6,009 bases of DNA from Sphingobacteriales bacterium (lineage in GTDB: Bacteria; Bacteroidota; Bacteroidia; Chitinophagales; Chitinophagaceae). Position 1 is the stretch's first letter. Each line of letters begins with the position of its first letter. Below are positions 1 through 6,009 of this stretch, one piece after another. The notes beneath the pieces were generated by a model. That model saw only the letters and a list, made by a program, of their open reading frames with translations, was not told the DNA's origin and did not search any database. The stretch is from the NCBI GenBank assembly GCA_024640385.1, contig JAHEFC010000256.1, positions 1 through 6,009 of the forward strand. The letters are read 5' to 3'. Both the position numbers and the translations under genes were made by a program.

Positions 1-2547
1 GAGTCTGACAAGCCCATACAGGTTGCTCAATATTTCACTACCCAGGCTTGTGGTGAGAATACCTCCAATGGAGATCCGGAAATGATCTACCTCAACCCAG
101 TGGAACAAACGATCAGGGATGTTACGCTTACATCTATGAGGCTGATCAATCCCCAGAACAATAAGCATTACCTCAACATCGTGCTGCAGAATAACCAGTC
201 TGCCATGTCGTCTCTCAAGCTTGATGGCATTCCTGTGGGCGGGTTTACACCTGTACCTGCTGATCCCGGGTTTGTCTATGTTCAATTGGAAACCCAACTG
301 GGTACGCATCGTATCACCTGCGATTCGGGATTCAATGCAATTTCCTATGGTTTTGGGAACGCGGAATCCTATGGTTATTCAGCAGGAACCAATCTTAAAG
401 ACCTTTACCAGTTTGTACAGATCAGGAACCAGTACGCCACGGTAAACGTTCCTTCGGGATGTAAGAACACTCCGTTCAAATTCTCCGTTGTGTTTCCCTA
501 TCAGCCATTGAGTTTTGAATGCAAGTTCAACGGGCTGTTCCCTGACGAGTTGGTCAGTTCCCCGGTTTACGATTCTACCTGGAACGTTAATGGCCGGCAG
601 CTCTACCGGTACACTTTGACCAAAAATTATAATGTGCCGGCAATTGGTACATACCCGATCACCATCGTAGCCCAGAGTTCAACCTCAGATGGATGCAGCG
701 GTACCCAGGAAATTGATTACGACCTGCAGATCTTCGATACACCAAAAGCCGATTTTAATTTCCTGACAACAGGTTGCTCATCGGATTCAGTTTCATTTAA
801 TGATATCAGTGGCAGTTTGAATGCACGCCTGGTGAACCAGTGGAAGTGGGACCTCGGGGATAATAATATGTCTGACAAGAAATCTTTCAGGTACAAATAT
901 GCGGAGGGTAAGAAATACAATGTCAGCCTGCAGGCAATCACGGAACTGGGTTGTATCTCAGAACCGGTGGTTAAAGAAGTGGCGTTGGAGAACATCCCCA
1001 TTCCATCTTTCGATCATACAGTGGCCTGTAAAGATGCTACCGTTACCTTCAATGATCTTTCAAATCCAAATGGAAGTACCATTCAGAAATGGCGCTGGGA
1101 TTACGGAGACGGTTCGTTTGATTCAACCTCCACCTCAGTTTCCGTGAATCATGTGTACGCTAAAACCGGCAACTTCGCAGTTAAACTCACCCTGGTGAAT
1201 TCAAAAGGATGCGTCAGTAATTCATTCAGTAAGGATGTAAAAGTCAACACCCTGCCTATTGCAGGTTTCTCCCTGCCCGAGGTTTGCCTCAATGATGCTT
1301 ATGCAGAATTCATTGATTCAAGCCGAACACCAGATGGAAGCACGTTAAGCTATCAGTGGGATTTTGGAGATGGAACTACGGGTACTGATAAATCGCCAAG
1401 GCACAAATATACCGCAGCGAAAACTTACGATGTAAGACAGATCATTACCACTTCGTCAGGTTGCAGGGATACGTCCACATCGGCCTTTACAGTGAATGGT
1501 GCGCTGCCAAAAGCCATCGTCCAGGTAAAGAATGGTGGCCCCGTATGCAGCAACAGGGTAGTGGAAGTGGTCAATAATTCAGGTGTGGATTTTGGGAAAG
1601 TGACCAGGCTTGAAATATTCTGGGATTTCGGTAATAACCCGTCTGTAAAGCTGGTGGATGAAGATCCCGTAGTTGGCAAAACCTACCAGTATGTATATGC
1701 ATCTTTTGGCACACCGGCGACCAGGAAAATGAAAATGAAAGTTGTGGCATATTCAGGCGCTGCCTGTTTCAGCGAAACTATTCAGGATATCGACCTCCTG
1801 GCAAGTCCTCAACTGGTATTTAATGAAGTGCCGTCCATGTGTGAGAATATGCCCGCATTCCAGATCACACAGGCTTCGGAAACTTCTGCGCTCACAGGCA
1901 CATACAGGTATGTTGGAAGGGGAGTGGACGAGAAAGGCCTATTCACACCTTCCGTAGCCGGCAGGGGATCCCATAACACCGACTATATATTTACCACCAC
2001 AGCAGGTTGTGTTGATACGGCATCCAGGGCGATAGTAGTGAAGGAAGTCCCCAAAGCGGATGCAGGTCCGGACAGGGCGGTATTGAGCGGCGGCTATGTA
2101 GTACTGAATGCCAGGGCCAGTGGAACAGGAATCAGGATCAACTGGACTCCGCCAACTTATATGGATGATCCTACTAAGATCAATCCAAAAGTTTCTCCTC
2201 CGGACGACATCACCTATACACTGACTGTGACTACCGCAGACGGTTGTTCGGTAACTGACGATGTGTTTGTGAAATTTCTTGCAGATATCAAAATACCAAA
2301 CACGTTTACTCCCAATGGTGACGGGTATAACGACAGGTGGGAAATACTTTCGCTGGACAGTTACCCGGGATCGGTGCTGGAAGTATACAATACAGCAGGT
2401 CAATTGATGTACAGGACAGTTGGTTATGCTAAGCCCTGGGATGGCACAAACAACGGCAGGCAGGTTCCTGCAGGAACATATTATTATGTGATAGATCCCA
2501 AAAACGGAAAGAAGAAAATAGCAGGTTATGTGACCATTATTAGATAA
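1..2547 (+). CDS. T9SS-exported PKD-repeat surface protein with IgGFc-binding-like head and type B C-terminal sorting domain (5' partial)
   Basis: The reading frame is open from base 1 and in frame with the first internal ATG at 82, and residues before that ATG (SDKPIQVAQYF, then DPEMIYLNPVEQTI) match the family. The gene therefore starts left of the window and 848 residues are visible. Residues 1 to about 125 resemble the IgGFc-binding-protein N-terminal domain found in Bacteroidota adhesin-like proteins. PKD-type Ig-like domains follow at about 247-330 (WKWDLGD near 281), 333-415 (WRWDYGDG near 364), 418-498 (WDFGDG near 453) and a degenerate one around WDFG at 541. A further Ig-like domain lies at about 681-760 (ADAGPDRAV). 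The last 84 residues (765-848) are a gliding-motility-associated/T9SS type B sorting domain, with IPNTFTPNGDGYND, KPWDGTNNG and VPAGTYYYV. Export by T9SS and cell-surface attachment or release are inferred from this domain; an adhesin role is likely but the ligand is unknown. Recurring GC motifs in the PKD units suggest disulfides. Confidence 0.93.
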   Translation, partial: ESDKPIQVAQYFTTQACGENTSNGDPEMIYLNPVEQTIRDVTLTSMRLINPQNNKHYLNIVLQNNQSAMSSLKLDGIPVGGFTPVPADPGFVYVQLETQLGTHRITCDSGFNAISYGFGNAESYGYSAGTNLKDLYQFVQIRNQYATVNVPSGCKNTPFKFSVVFPYQPLSFECKFNGLFPDELVSSPVYDSTWNVNGRQLYRYTLTKNYNVPAIGTYPITIVAQSSTSDGCSGTQEIDYDLQIFDTPKADFNFLTTGCSSDSVSFNDISGSLNARLVNQWKWDLGDNNMSDKKSFRYKYAEGKKYNVSLQAITELGCISEPVVKEVALENIPIPSFDHTVACKDATVTFNDLSNPNGSTIQKWRWDYGDGSFDSTSTSVSVNHVYAKTGNFAVKLTLVNSKGCVSNSFSKDVKVNTLPIAGFSLPEVCLNDAYAEFIDSSRTPDGSTLSYQWDFGDGTTGTDKSPRHKYTAAKTYDVRQIITTSSGCRDTSTSAFTVNGALPKAIVQVKNGGPVCSNRVVEVVNNSGVDFGKVTRLEIFWDFGNNPSVKLVDEDPVVGKTYQYVYASFGTPATRKMKMKVVAYSGAACFSETIQDIDLLASPQLVFNEVPSMCENMPAFQITQASETSALTGTYRYVGRGVDEKGLFTPSVAGRGSHNTDYIFTTTAGCVDTASRAIVVKEVPKADAGPDRAVLSGGYVVLNARASGTGIRINWTPPTYMDDPTKINPKVSPPDDITYTLTVTTADGCSVTDDVFVKFLADIKIPNTFTPNGDGYNDRWEILSLDSYPGSVLEVYNTAGQLMYRTVGYAKPWDGTNNGRQVPAGTYYYVIDPKNGKKKIAGYVTIIR

Positions 2548-2550
2548 GTT

Positions 2551-3567
2551 ATGAGGAAGTTATTGCTGATATTTTTTATGCTCGTGAGTCTGGTTGTGGC
2601 GGCACAGCAACGTCCTCATTATACCCAGTATATCCTAAACAATTATGTGATCAATCCGGCCATAAGTGGCATAGAGAACTATGTTGACCTTAAACTCAGC
2701 ATGAGAAAACAATGGGTGGGGATTGAAGGTGCACCTTCTACTTTTTATATAACGGCCCACGGACCCATTGGCAAAACAGATGAGAAGCAGAATCCTACTT
2801 CATTTGAAATGAAGGGTGAGAACCCCAGGGGCAAAAGATATTGGGAAGAATATACTGCTTCTGAACCCCATCATGGAATAGGTATCAATGTTATGAATTA
2901 TAAAACCGGTTATATCAGCAGGTTTTATGCCACAGGTTCCTATGCTTATCATATGCCGGTAAATGCGAAAACAAATTTATCTGCCGGCTTCGGACTTGGG
3001 CTTTCAGGCACCAGTGTTGACCGGTCAAAGATCGAACTCGCCAATCCATTCGATCCCGCTGTCAATGCTTTTACCGGAGAGTCAAATAAGATCACCCCGG
3101 AACTGAATGTAGGCCTGTGGCTGTACTCGGCAGATTATTTTGCAGGCTTGTCCGCCCAGCAGGTCATCCCTTCACAATTCATACTGACTGACAGTTCGCT
3201 GGGTAAGTCAACTACAGTACCCCATCTTTTTGCTACGGCGGGCTATAGGTTTTTTCTGACTGAAGATATTACAGCGCTTCCTTCTTTCATGCTGAGGTAT
3301 ATTTCATCCATGCCGCTTTATAAAGATATCAACCTTAAAGTACAGTACCAGGACAGGCTCTGGCTGGGCGGCAGTTACAGGTTCAGCGAGGGGTTTGCAT
3401 TTATGGGTGGAGTGAATATTTCGCAGACGGTGAACATCGGCTATTCATACGATATCAATAATGCGAACTACCTGTTATCATCTATGCAGAAAGGAACACA
3501 TGAGATCGTTATCGGGTTCCTGATCAACAATACTTACGGGGATATGTGCCCCCGGAAGGTCTGGTAA
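2551..3567 (+). CDS. PorP/SprF family type IX secretion system outer-membrane protein
   Basis: This is a 338-residue protein. A signal peptide covers about residues 1-18 (hydrophobic LLLIFFMLVSLVVA, likely cleavage before AQQ or QQ). It is followed by the family's N-terminal signature HYTQYILNNYVINPAISG at 23-40. The middle contains the YWEEYTASEPHHGIG stretch and alternating aromatic/hydrophobic strands typical of an outer-membrane beta-barrel. It ends with HEIVIGFLI and a terminal CPRKVW, both typical of the family. Known members (PorP, SprF) act with the T9SS, and SprF is needed for export or surface display of its cognate adhesin SprB. The ATG is 3 nt after the stop of the upstream T9SS type B protein, so the two are almost certainly co-transcribed and probably translationally coupled. 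I see no clear Shine-Dalgarno. I infer that it is the dedicated partner of the upstream protein. The length is normal and I see no damage. No gene symbol is given because many paralogs exist per genome. Confidence 0.95.
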   Translation: MRKLLLIFFMLVSLVVAAQQRPHYTQYILNNYVINPAISGIENYVDLKLSMRKQWVGIEGAPSTFYITAHGPIGKTDEKQNPTSFEMKGENPRGKRYWEEYTASEPHHGIGINVMNYKTGYISRFYATGSYAYHMPVNAKTNLSAGFGLGLSGTSVDRSKIELANPFDPAVNAFTGESNKITPELNVGLWLYSADYFAGLSAQQVIPSQFILTDSSLGKSTTVPHLFATAGYRFFLTEDITALPSFMLRYISSMPLYKDINLKVQYQDRLWLGGSYRFSEGFAFMGGVNISQTVNIGYSYDINNANYLLSSMQKGTHEIVIGFLINNTYGDMCPRKVW

Positions 3568-5265
3568 TTATCGTTTATCCTTTAGCGTTATTTCGATCTG
3601 TTCTTCATCCTGGATGATGGTAATGGTCATGCTGTTATCAACCGGGATCGTTCTGATCAAAGGCCTGGCAACTTTTTTCCCGGTCGCTATTTTTCTCTCC
3701 ATTTGAATACGCGGAGTGACGGACAAGCCCTGGCCTGCTATTATATTCTCTTCCATGTCTGCCAGCAGTTTTTCATTGTAGATCTGTTCCGGATGTTCAC
3801 TAAGATTACCCATGTTCACTTTCAGCTTCGCCAGGTCCTGGAATTGTTTTGCATTGTTTTGTATAGCGCGATAAACTTCTGGTGATCTGGCCAACTCCTT
3901 CGCTTTCCTGAACTGTTCATTTCTAAGTATGTCCGGATGCCTTCTGTCCCTCGGATCAGGTGCAGCTGATGCTTTGATAAGATCTTCTGATTCGGGAAAC
4001 TGGAAACTGAAGTTGAATCCTTCACTGGTGAATTCGTTCACAGGGGGAGCGGGCGGAGGAACCGGTGCCACTGGCGCTTCCGGTGAAAAAAACAATTCGA
4101 CATTGTTTATATCAGTAACAGGTTCTTCAATGACCTTTGCGGGTTGCAATTTAGGCCTGGGTGTTTTGGGCACAGCCTTTTCTACTGATGGAGCCTGTTC
4201 AGGATAGTCCAGTTTCATCACAAAGGGCAGGGGTGCGCGGGCTGTTTCTTTCAGGGTCACCTGTTGTGCGATTGAGTTGGTTTTTTCCCTGTCCTGTTCA
4301 GACACCCTGGCAGGAGTAAGGAGTCCCGTAAGCATGATCAATCCGGCAACCATAACGAGGGCTAGTAATTTATGCCTGTATTTGACCTCCTGATCGGGCA
4401 CGTTCAGGATGCGTTTAACACGGCCCAATAACATGCCCTGCTTACCTGTCACGGCCATGGCCAGTGTTGGCTTTAACTTTGATTTTTCCAGTAATAAAAG
4501 TGCCTGGGCATAAGCATGAGGATCCTGCTGGCGAACAACCGCATCATCACAACATAGTTCACATTCTTTTCTTACAGCTCGGCCCAGCAGGTGTGCAAAA
4601 GGATTGAAAAATAAAATGGTTTCTATGAATGCCACTGCCAGGTTGACCAGGTAATCATTACGACGTATATGTGCCATTTCGTGAATGATCACAGCTTCAA
4701 GCTGCTCCATGCTTAATTGGTTCACGGTGGCAATGGGCAAAAGGATAACAGGCTTCAGATACCCAATAGTTGAAGGCACGCTGATATACTCGCTGATATA
4801 AATAAAAATCTCGCGTGAAATGCCCATACTTACAGTTAGCCTGTTGACCACATGCTGCCATTCTATGGCAGGTGTCAATTCCATTTTCAGTTTTTGTGTT
4901 GAAATGAAATTATAGATCAGACGGGCAAATAGTAAAACAACAATAACCAGGTAGGCAGAAGATAAATAGGGTAGTGTGGCATTTAGCAGGTTAGTCAGGG
5001 AGAAAGTGAAATCTGGAGAAATGCCAGGAAACGATTCTCCGGTTAATTTCTCTTCTGCCAACCGGTTAATAAAAGAATAGAAGAACCAGGTTGTTCCGGT
5101 GATCAACAGCAATACTGCACCGGCATGTTTGACTGCAGGCTTATGTCTGAAAGGTAGCACAATAAAAACCTGGTAAACCAGCCATAGTAGCGACATCTGC
5201 CAGAGACTGTCTGCGATGGCCCATCCAAGAGCCTGCAATAGATCAGACCGGTAAAGCTCCTGCAT
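3568..5265 (-). CDS. M56-family (BlaR1-like) membrane metallopeptidase with non-penicillin-binding C-terminal region
   Basis: This 565-residue protein has hydrophobic segments at about 16-38, 48-67, 99-121 and 298-318, matching the four-helix plan of BlaR1/MecR1. A fifth hydrophobic stretch at 206-227 follows the active site. The gluzincin zinc motif HEMAH is at 195-199 within HEMAHIRRNDY. The downstream ECELCCDD motif (234-241) probably supplies the third zinc ligand (E234 or E236). Family members sense a signal outside the membrane and lead to inactivation of the co-encoded BlaI-type repressor. The tail after the last helix (about 319-565) is proline-rich (APVAPVPPPAPPV near 397-409) and then charged and probably helical. 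I cannot find a coherent set of penicillin-binding motifs in it: an isolated SVEK at 360-363 lies in low-complexity sequence and there is no KTG. The sensed signal is thus unknown and need not be a beta-lactam. The ATG lies 1 nt after the repressor stop, preceded by a purine-rich AAGAAGAAA. Confidence 0.92.
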   Translation of the reverse strand: MQELYRSDLLQALGWAIADSLWQMSLLWLVYQVFIVLPFRHKPAVKHAGAVLLLITGTTWFFYSFINRLAEEKLTGESFPGISPDFTFSLTNLLNATLPYLSSAYLVIVVLLFARLIYNFISTQKLKMELTPAIEWQHVVNRLTVSMGISREIFIYISEYISVPSTIGYLKPVILLPIATVNQLSMEQLEAVIIHEMAHIRRNDYLVNLAVAFIETILFFNPFAHLLGRAVRKECELCCDDAVVRQQDPHAYAQALLLLEKSKLKPTLAMAVTGKQGMLLGRVKRILNVPDQEVKYRHKLLALVMVAGLIMLTGLLTPARVSEQDREKTNSIAQQVTLKETARAPLPFVMKLDYPEQAPSVEKAVPKTPRPKLQPAKVIEEPVTDINNVELFFSPEAPVAPVPPPAPPVNEFTSEGFNFSFQFPESEDLIKASAAPDPRDRRHPDILRNEQFRKAKELARSPEVYRAIQNNAKQFQDLAKLKVNMGNLSEHPEQIYNEKLLADMEENIIAGQGLSVTPRIQMERKIATGKKVARPLIRTIPVDNSMTITIIQDEEQIEITLKDKR

Positions 5266-5266
5266 G

Positions 5267-5650
5267 TTATTTCTTCTTAAGGTTATCCAATAGTTTCTGG
5301 ATCTGCTCCAGTTCGTCGGAACTGGCCTGGTGATTACCCAGCGCCTGCATCACCAATTGTCCTGGAGATCCGGCAAACAGGGTGTTGATCATTTTACCAA
5401 CCAGTTGTTTCTGCGTTTTCTCCCTGCTTACAGCCGCTTTATAGATATGGGATTTTGCAGATTCATCCCTGGTCACCAGCCCTTTCTCGTACATGATCTG
5501 CAGGAGTTTTAAAGCAGTGGTATAGCCGATATCCTTGGTTCTGGATAGCTCTTCATGCACATCCCTTACTGTTGCGTCGCCTTTCTCCCAGAGCACCTGG
5601 AGGATCTCCAGTTCACCTTCTGTAGGTTTTAAAATCTTGTTTGGACCCAT
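5267..5650 (-). CDS. BlaI/MecI/CopY family winged-helix transcriptional repressor
   Basis: This 127-residue protein has the usual BlaI length. The N-terminal winged-helix DNA-binding domain spans about residues 8-72: KPTEGELEILQVLWEKGDAT, then VRDVHEEL, then the recognition-helix region GYTTALKLLQIMYEKGLV at 42-59. The C-terminal part (about 75-127) is the dimerisation region. The segment INTLFAGSPGQLV at 88-100 lies where BlaI/MecI proteins are cut upon induction, but the exact site here is inference. I chose the ATG at 5650 rather than the upstream in-frame ATG at 5731 because family homology begins at MGPNKILKPTEGE. The extra 27 residues would also be encoded by the AT-rich promoter/operator DNA. 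The gene is followed after 1 nt by the M56 peptidase, forming a repressor/anti-repressor operon. It probably represses its own promoter through the adjacent TACGA/TCGTA sites. Other targets are not visible in this window. Confidence 0.94.
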   Translation of the reverse strand: MGPNKILKPTEGELEILQVLWEKGDATVRDVHEELSRTKDIGYTTALKLLQIMYEKGLVTRDESAKSHIYKAAVSREKTQKQLVGKMINTLFAGSPGQLVMQALGNHQASSDELEQIQKLLDNLKKK

Positions 5651-5652
5651 AC

Positions 5653-5680
5653 TACGAATTTTATCGTAATAAATATACGA
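5653..5680. promoter_or_regulatory. Putative BlaI-type operator: three TACGA/TCGTA half-sites
   Basis: On the + strand the sequence shows TACGA (5653-5657), TCGTA (5664-5668) and TACGA (5676-5680). These form two overlapping inverted repeats, TACGA-N6-TCGTA and TCGTA-N7-TACGA. The outer two sites both read TACGAAT and lie 23 bp apart, about two helical turns. The cluster ends 2 nt before the repressor start codon and covers the probable -7 element. Known BlaI/MecI operators are inverted repeats with TACA/TGTA cores, so a TACGA variant here is plausible but inferred. No binding evidence is available. Confidence 0.55.
5670..5677 (-). promoter_or_regulatory. Putative Bacteroidota -7 promoter element for the repressor-peptidase operon
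   Basis: Read on the - strand this is TATATTTA, matching the Bacteroidota sigma-A -7 consensus TAnnTTTG at all but the last base. It would place transcription initiation roughly 10-18 nt before the repressor ATG, leaving a very short leader without a Shine-Dalgarno. I found no convincing TTTG at the -33 position. The overlap with the half-site cluster would allow direct repression. Confidence 0.4.
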
Positions 5681-5743
5681 ATCTGTTCGGATTTGGAGTT
5701 GCCGTTCATGGATTTTAGAAATCCTTAACAAGCAGGCGGCCTA

Positions 5744-5820
5744 GCAGGTGGCAGGTTCCAGGTTGCAGGTTGCAGCACCTTAAATTTTCTGCAACCTGCA
5801 ACCTGCTTCCTGCAACCTGA
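5744..5820. repeat. Long imperfect inverted repeat built of tandem 7-nt units (GCAGGTT / AACCTGC)
   Basis: The left arm (5745-5775) consists of head-to-tail heptamers GCAGGTG, GCAGGTT, CCAGGTT, GCAGGTT and a partial GCAG, starting at 5744. The right arm (5789-5819) is made of the complementary units AACCTGC, AACCTGC, TTCCTGC, AACCTGA after a partial CTGC. The inner 17 bp (5759-5775 with 5789-5805) pair perfectly around a 13-nt AT-rich loop. Extending outward gives 3 mismatches, 5 pairs, 1 mismatch and 5 more pairs, so 27 of 31 positions pair. It is non-coding and lies between the repressor promoter and the terminator of the gene at the right edge. It resembles an interspersed intergenic palindromic element; its function is unknown. 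Confidence 0.9.
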
Positions 5821-5853
5821 AAAAAAAAGGCTGCCTCTTTTTCGAGACAGCCT
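5820..5853 (-). terminator. Intrinsic (Rho-independent) terminator of the right-edge gene
   Basis: Read on the - strand, AGGCTGTCTC pairs with GAGGCAGCCT across a 6-nt GAAAAA loop, giving a 10-bp stem whose only non-Watson-Crick pair is a G:U. A run of nine T follows immediately. The G:U pair and the T-run both fit transcription on the - strand; on the + strand the stem has a C/A mismatch and no T-run. It lies 57 nt past the stop of the partial gene at the right edge and should insulate the repressor operon from that gene. Confidence 0.88.
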
Positions 5854-5910
5854 CTAACTTGTTTATCTTATGCACTAACCGTCTAACATATTAACCGGTA
5901 AGAATATTAA

Positions 5911-6009
5911 TCAGTTTTCTTTAACCTCTATCTTTATTTTATCTCCTTTGATCAGCTCTTTATATTTAGCTGCATCCACCACTTCACCGTTCACCTTCAT
6001 CACGCCGTT
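5911..6009 (-). CDS. C-terminal fragment of an unidentified protein (5' partial, continues past the right edge)
   Basis: The - strand frame entering at 6009 stays open for 32 codons and ends in TGA at 5913-5911. The residues include VNGEVVDAAKYKELIKG and end DKIKIEVKEN, a lysine/glutamate-rich, plausibly folded C-terminus. It is supported as a real gene by its coding character and by the strong terminator placed 57 nt downstream in the same direction. The fragment is too short for me to assign a family. It is transcribed toward the repressor operon but separated from it by the terminator. Confidence 0.7.
   Translation of the reverse strand, partial: NGVMKVNGEVVDAAKYKELIKGDKIKIEVKEN

Noticed and set aside
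82..84. ATG at 82 as the start of the surface-protein gene
   Set aside because: The frame is open upstream to base 1 and those residues match the same domain; no signal peptide follows the ATG at 82. The gene is cut by the window edge.
1939..2403. 154-codon open frame on the - strand
   Set aside because: It lies antisense inside the well-supported surface-protein gene, has a low-complexity Cys/Arg/Tyr-rich composition with no recognisable domain, and is a frame shadow.
3929..4207. 92-codon + strand frame with a glycine-rich stretch
   Set aside because: The glycine run is simply the antisense of the proline-rich linker of the M56 protein.
3568..5650. Calling the pair blaR1/blaI beta-lactam resistance regulators
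   Set aside because: There is no beta-lactamase gene in the window and no recognisable penicillin-binding sensor domain; only the family-level assignment is supported.
5710..5724. Small perfect inverted repeat GGATTT-TAG-AAATCC upstream of the repressor promoter
   Set aside because: The stem is only 6 AT-rich base pairs, which is likely by chance in this spacer. It does not match the TACGA half-sites and has no T-run for termination.
5651..5731. N-terminal extension of the repressor from the ATG at 5731
   Set aside because: The extra 27 residues show no family similarity and overlap the AT-rich promoter and half-site cluster. The ATG at 5650 gives the normal BlaI N-terminus and length.
5744..5820. 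CRISPR array or riboswitch interpretation of the repeat region
   Set aside because: The 7-nt units are contiguous with no unique spacers, and the symmetry is a simple hairpin with no conserved riboswitch core that I can recognise.

Overview
The window looks like chromosomal DNA from a member of the Bacteroidota, most like the Chitinophagaceae and relatives. The evidence is a secreted multidomain protein with a type IX secretion (T9SS) type B C-terminal sorting domain, a PorP/SprF-family partner right after it, genes without clear Shine-Dalgarno sequences, and a BlaI / M56-peptidase regulator pair. The genus assignment is inference from gene content only.

Left half, + strand (1-3567): a large surface protein, cut by the left window edge, is followed 3 nt later by a PorP/SprF-family outer-membrane protein. 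The surface protein carries an IgGFc-binding-like head, PKD-type repeats and a gliding-motility-associated C-terminal domain. This is the common cargo-plus-partner arrangement of T9SS adhesins. The first protein is probably exported and anchored through the T9SS, and the second is probably its dedicated outer-membrane partner.

Right half, - strand (3568-5650): a BlaI/MecI/CopY-type winged-helix repressor and an M56 (BlaR1-like) membrane metallopeptidase form a tight two-gene operon with 1 nt between them. The M56 gene ends at the base adjacent to the end of the PorP/SprF gene, so the two operons converge with no intergenic DNA. The M56 protein keeps the membrane-peptidase core, but its C-terminal sensor region is proline-rich and does not look like the penicillin-binding domain of true BlaR1. 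A cluster of TACGA/TCGTA half-sites overlaps a Bacteroidota-like -7 element just before the repressor start, which suggests autoregulation.

Right end (5651-6009): the 260-nt spacer contains the promoter/operator, a long imperfect inverted repeat whose arms are tandem 7-nt units, and a strong intrinsic terminator on the - strand. The terminator serves a further - strand gene, of which only the last 32 codons are in the window. The most unusual non-coding element is the heptamer-built hairpin abutting the terminator. I see no convincing wholly new multi-gene system here; the genes belong to recognisable families.
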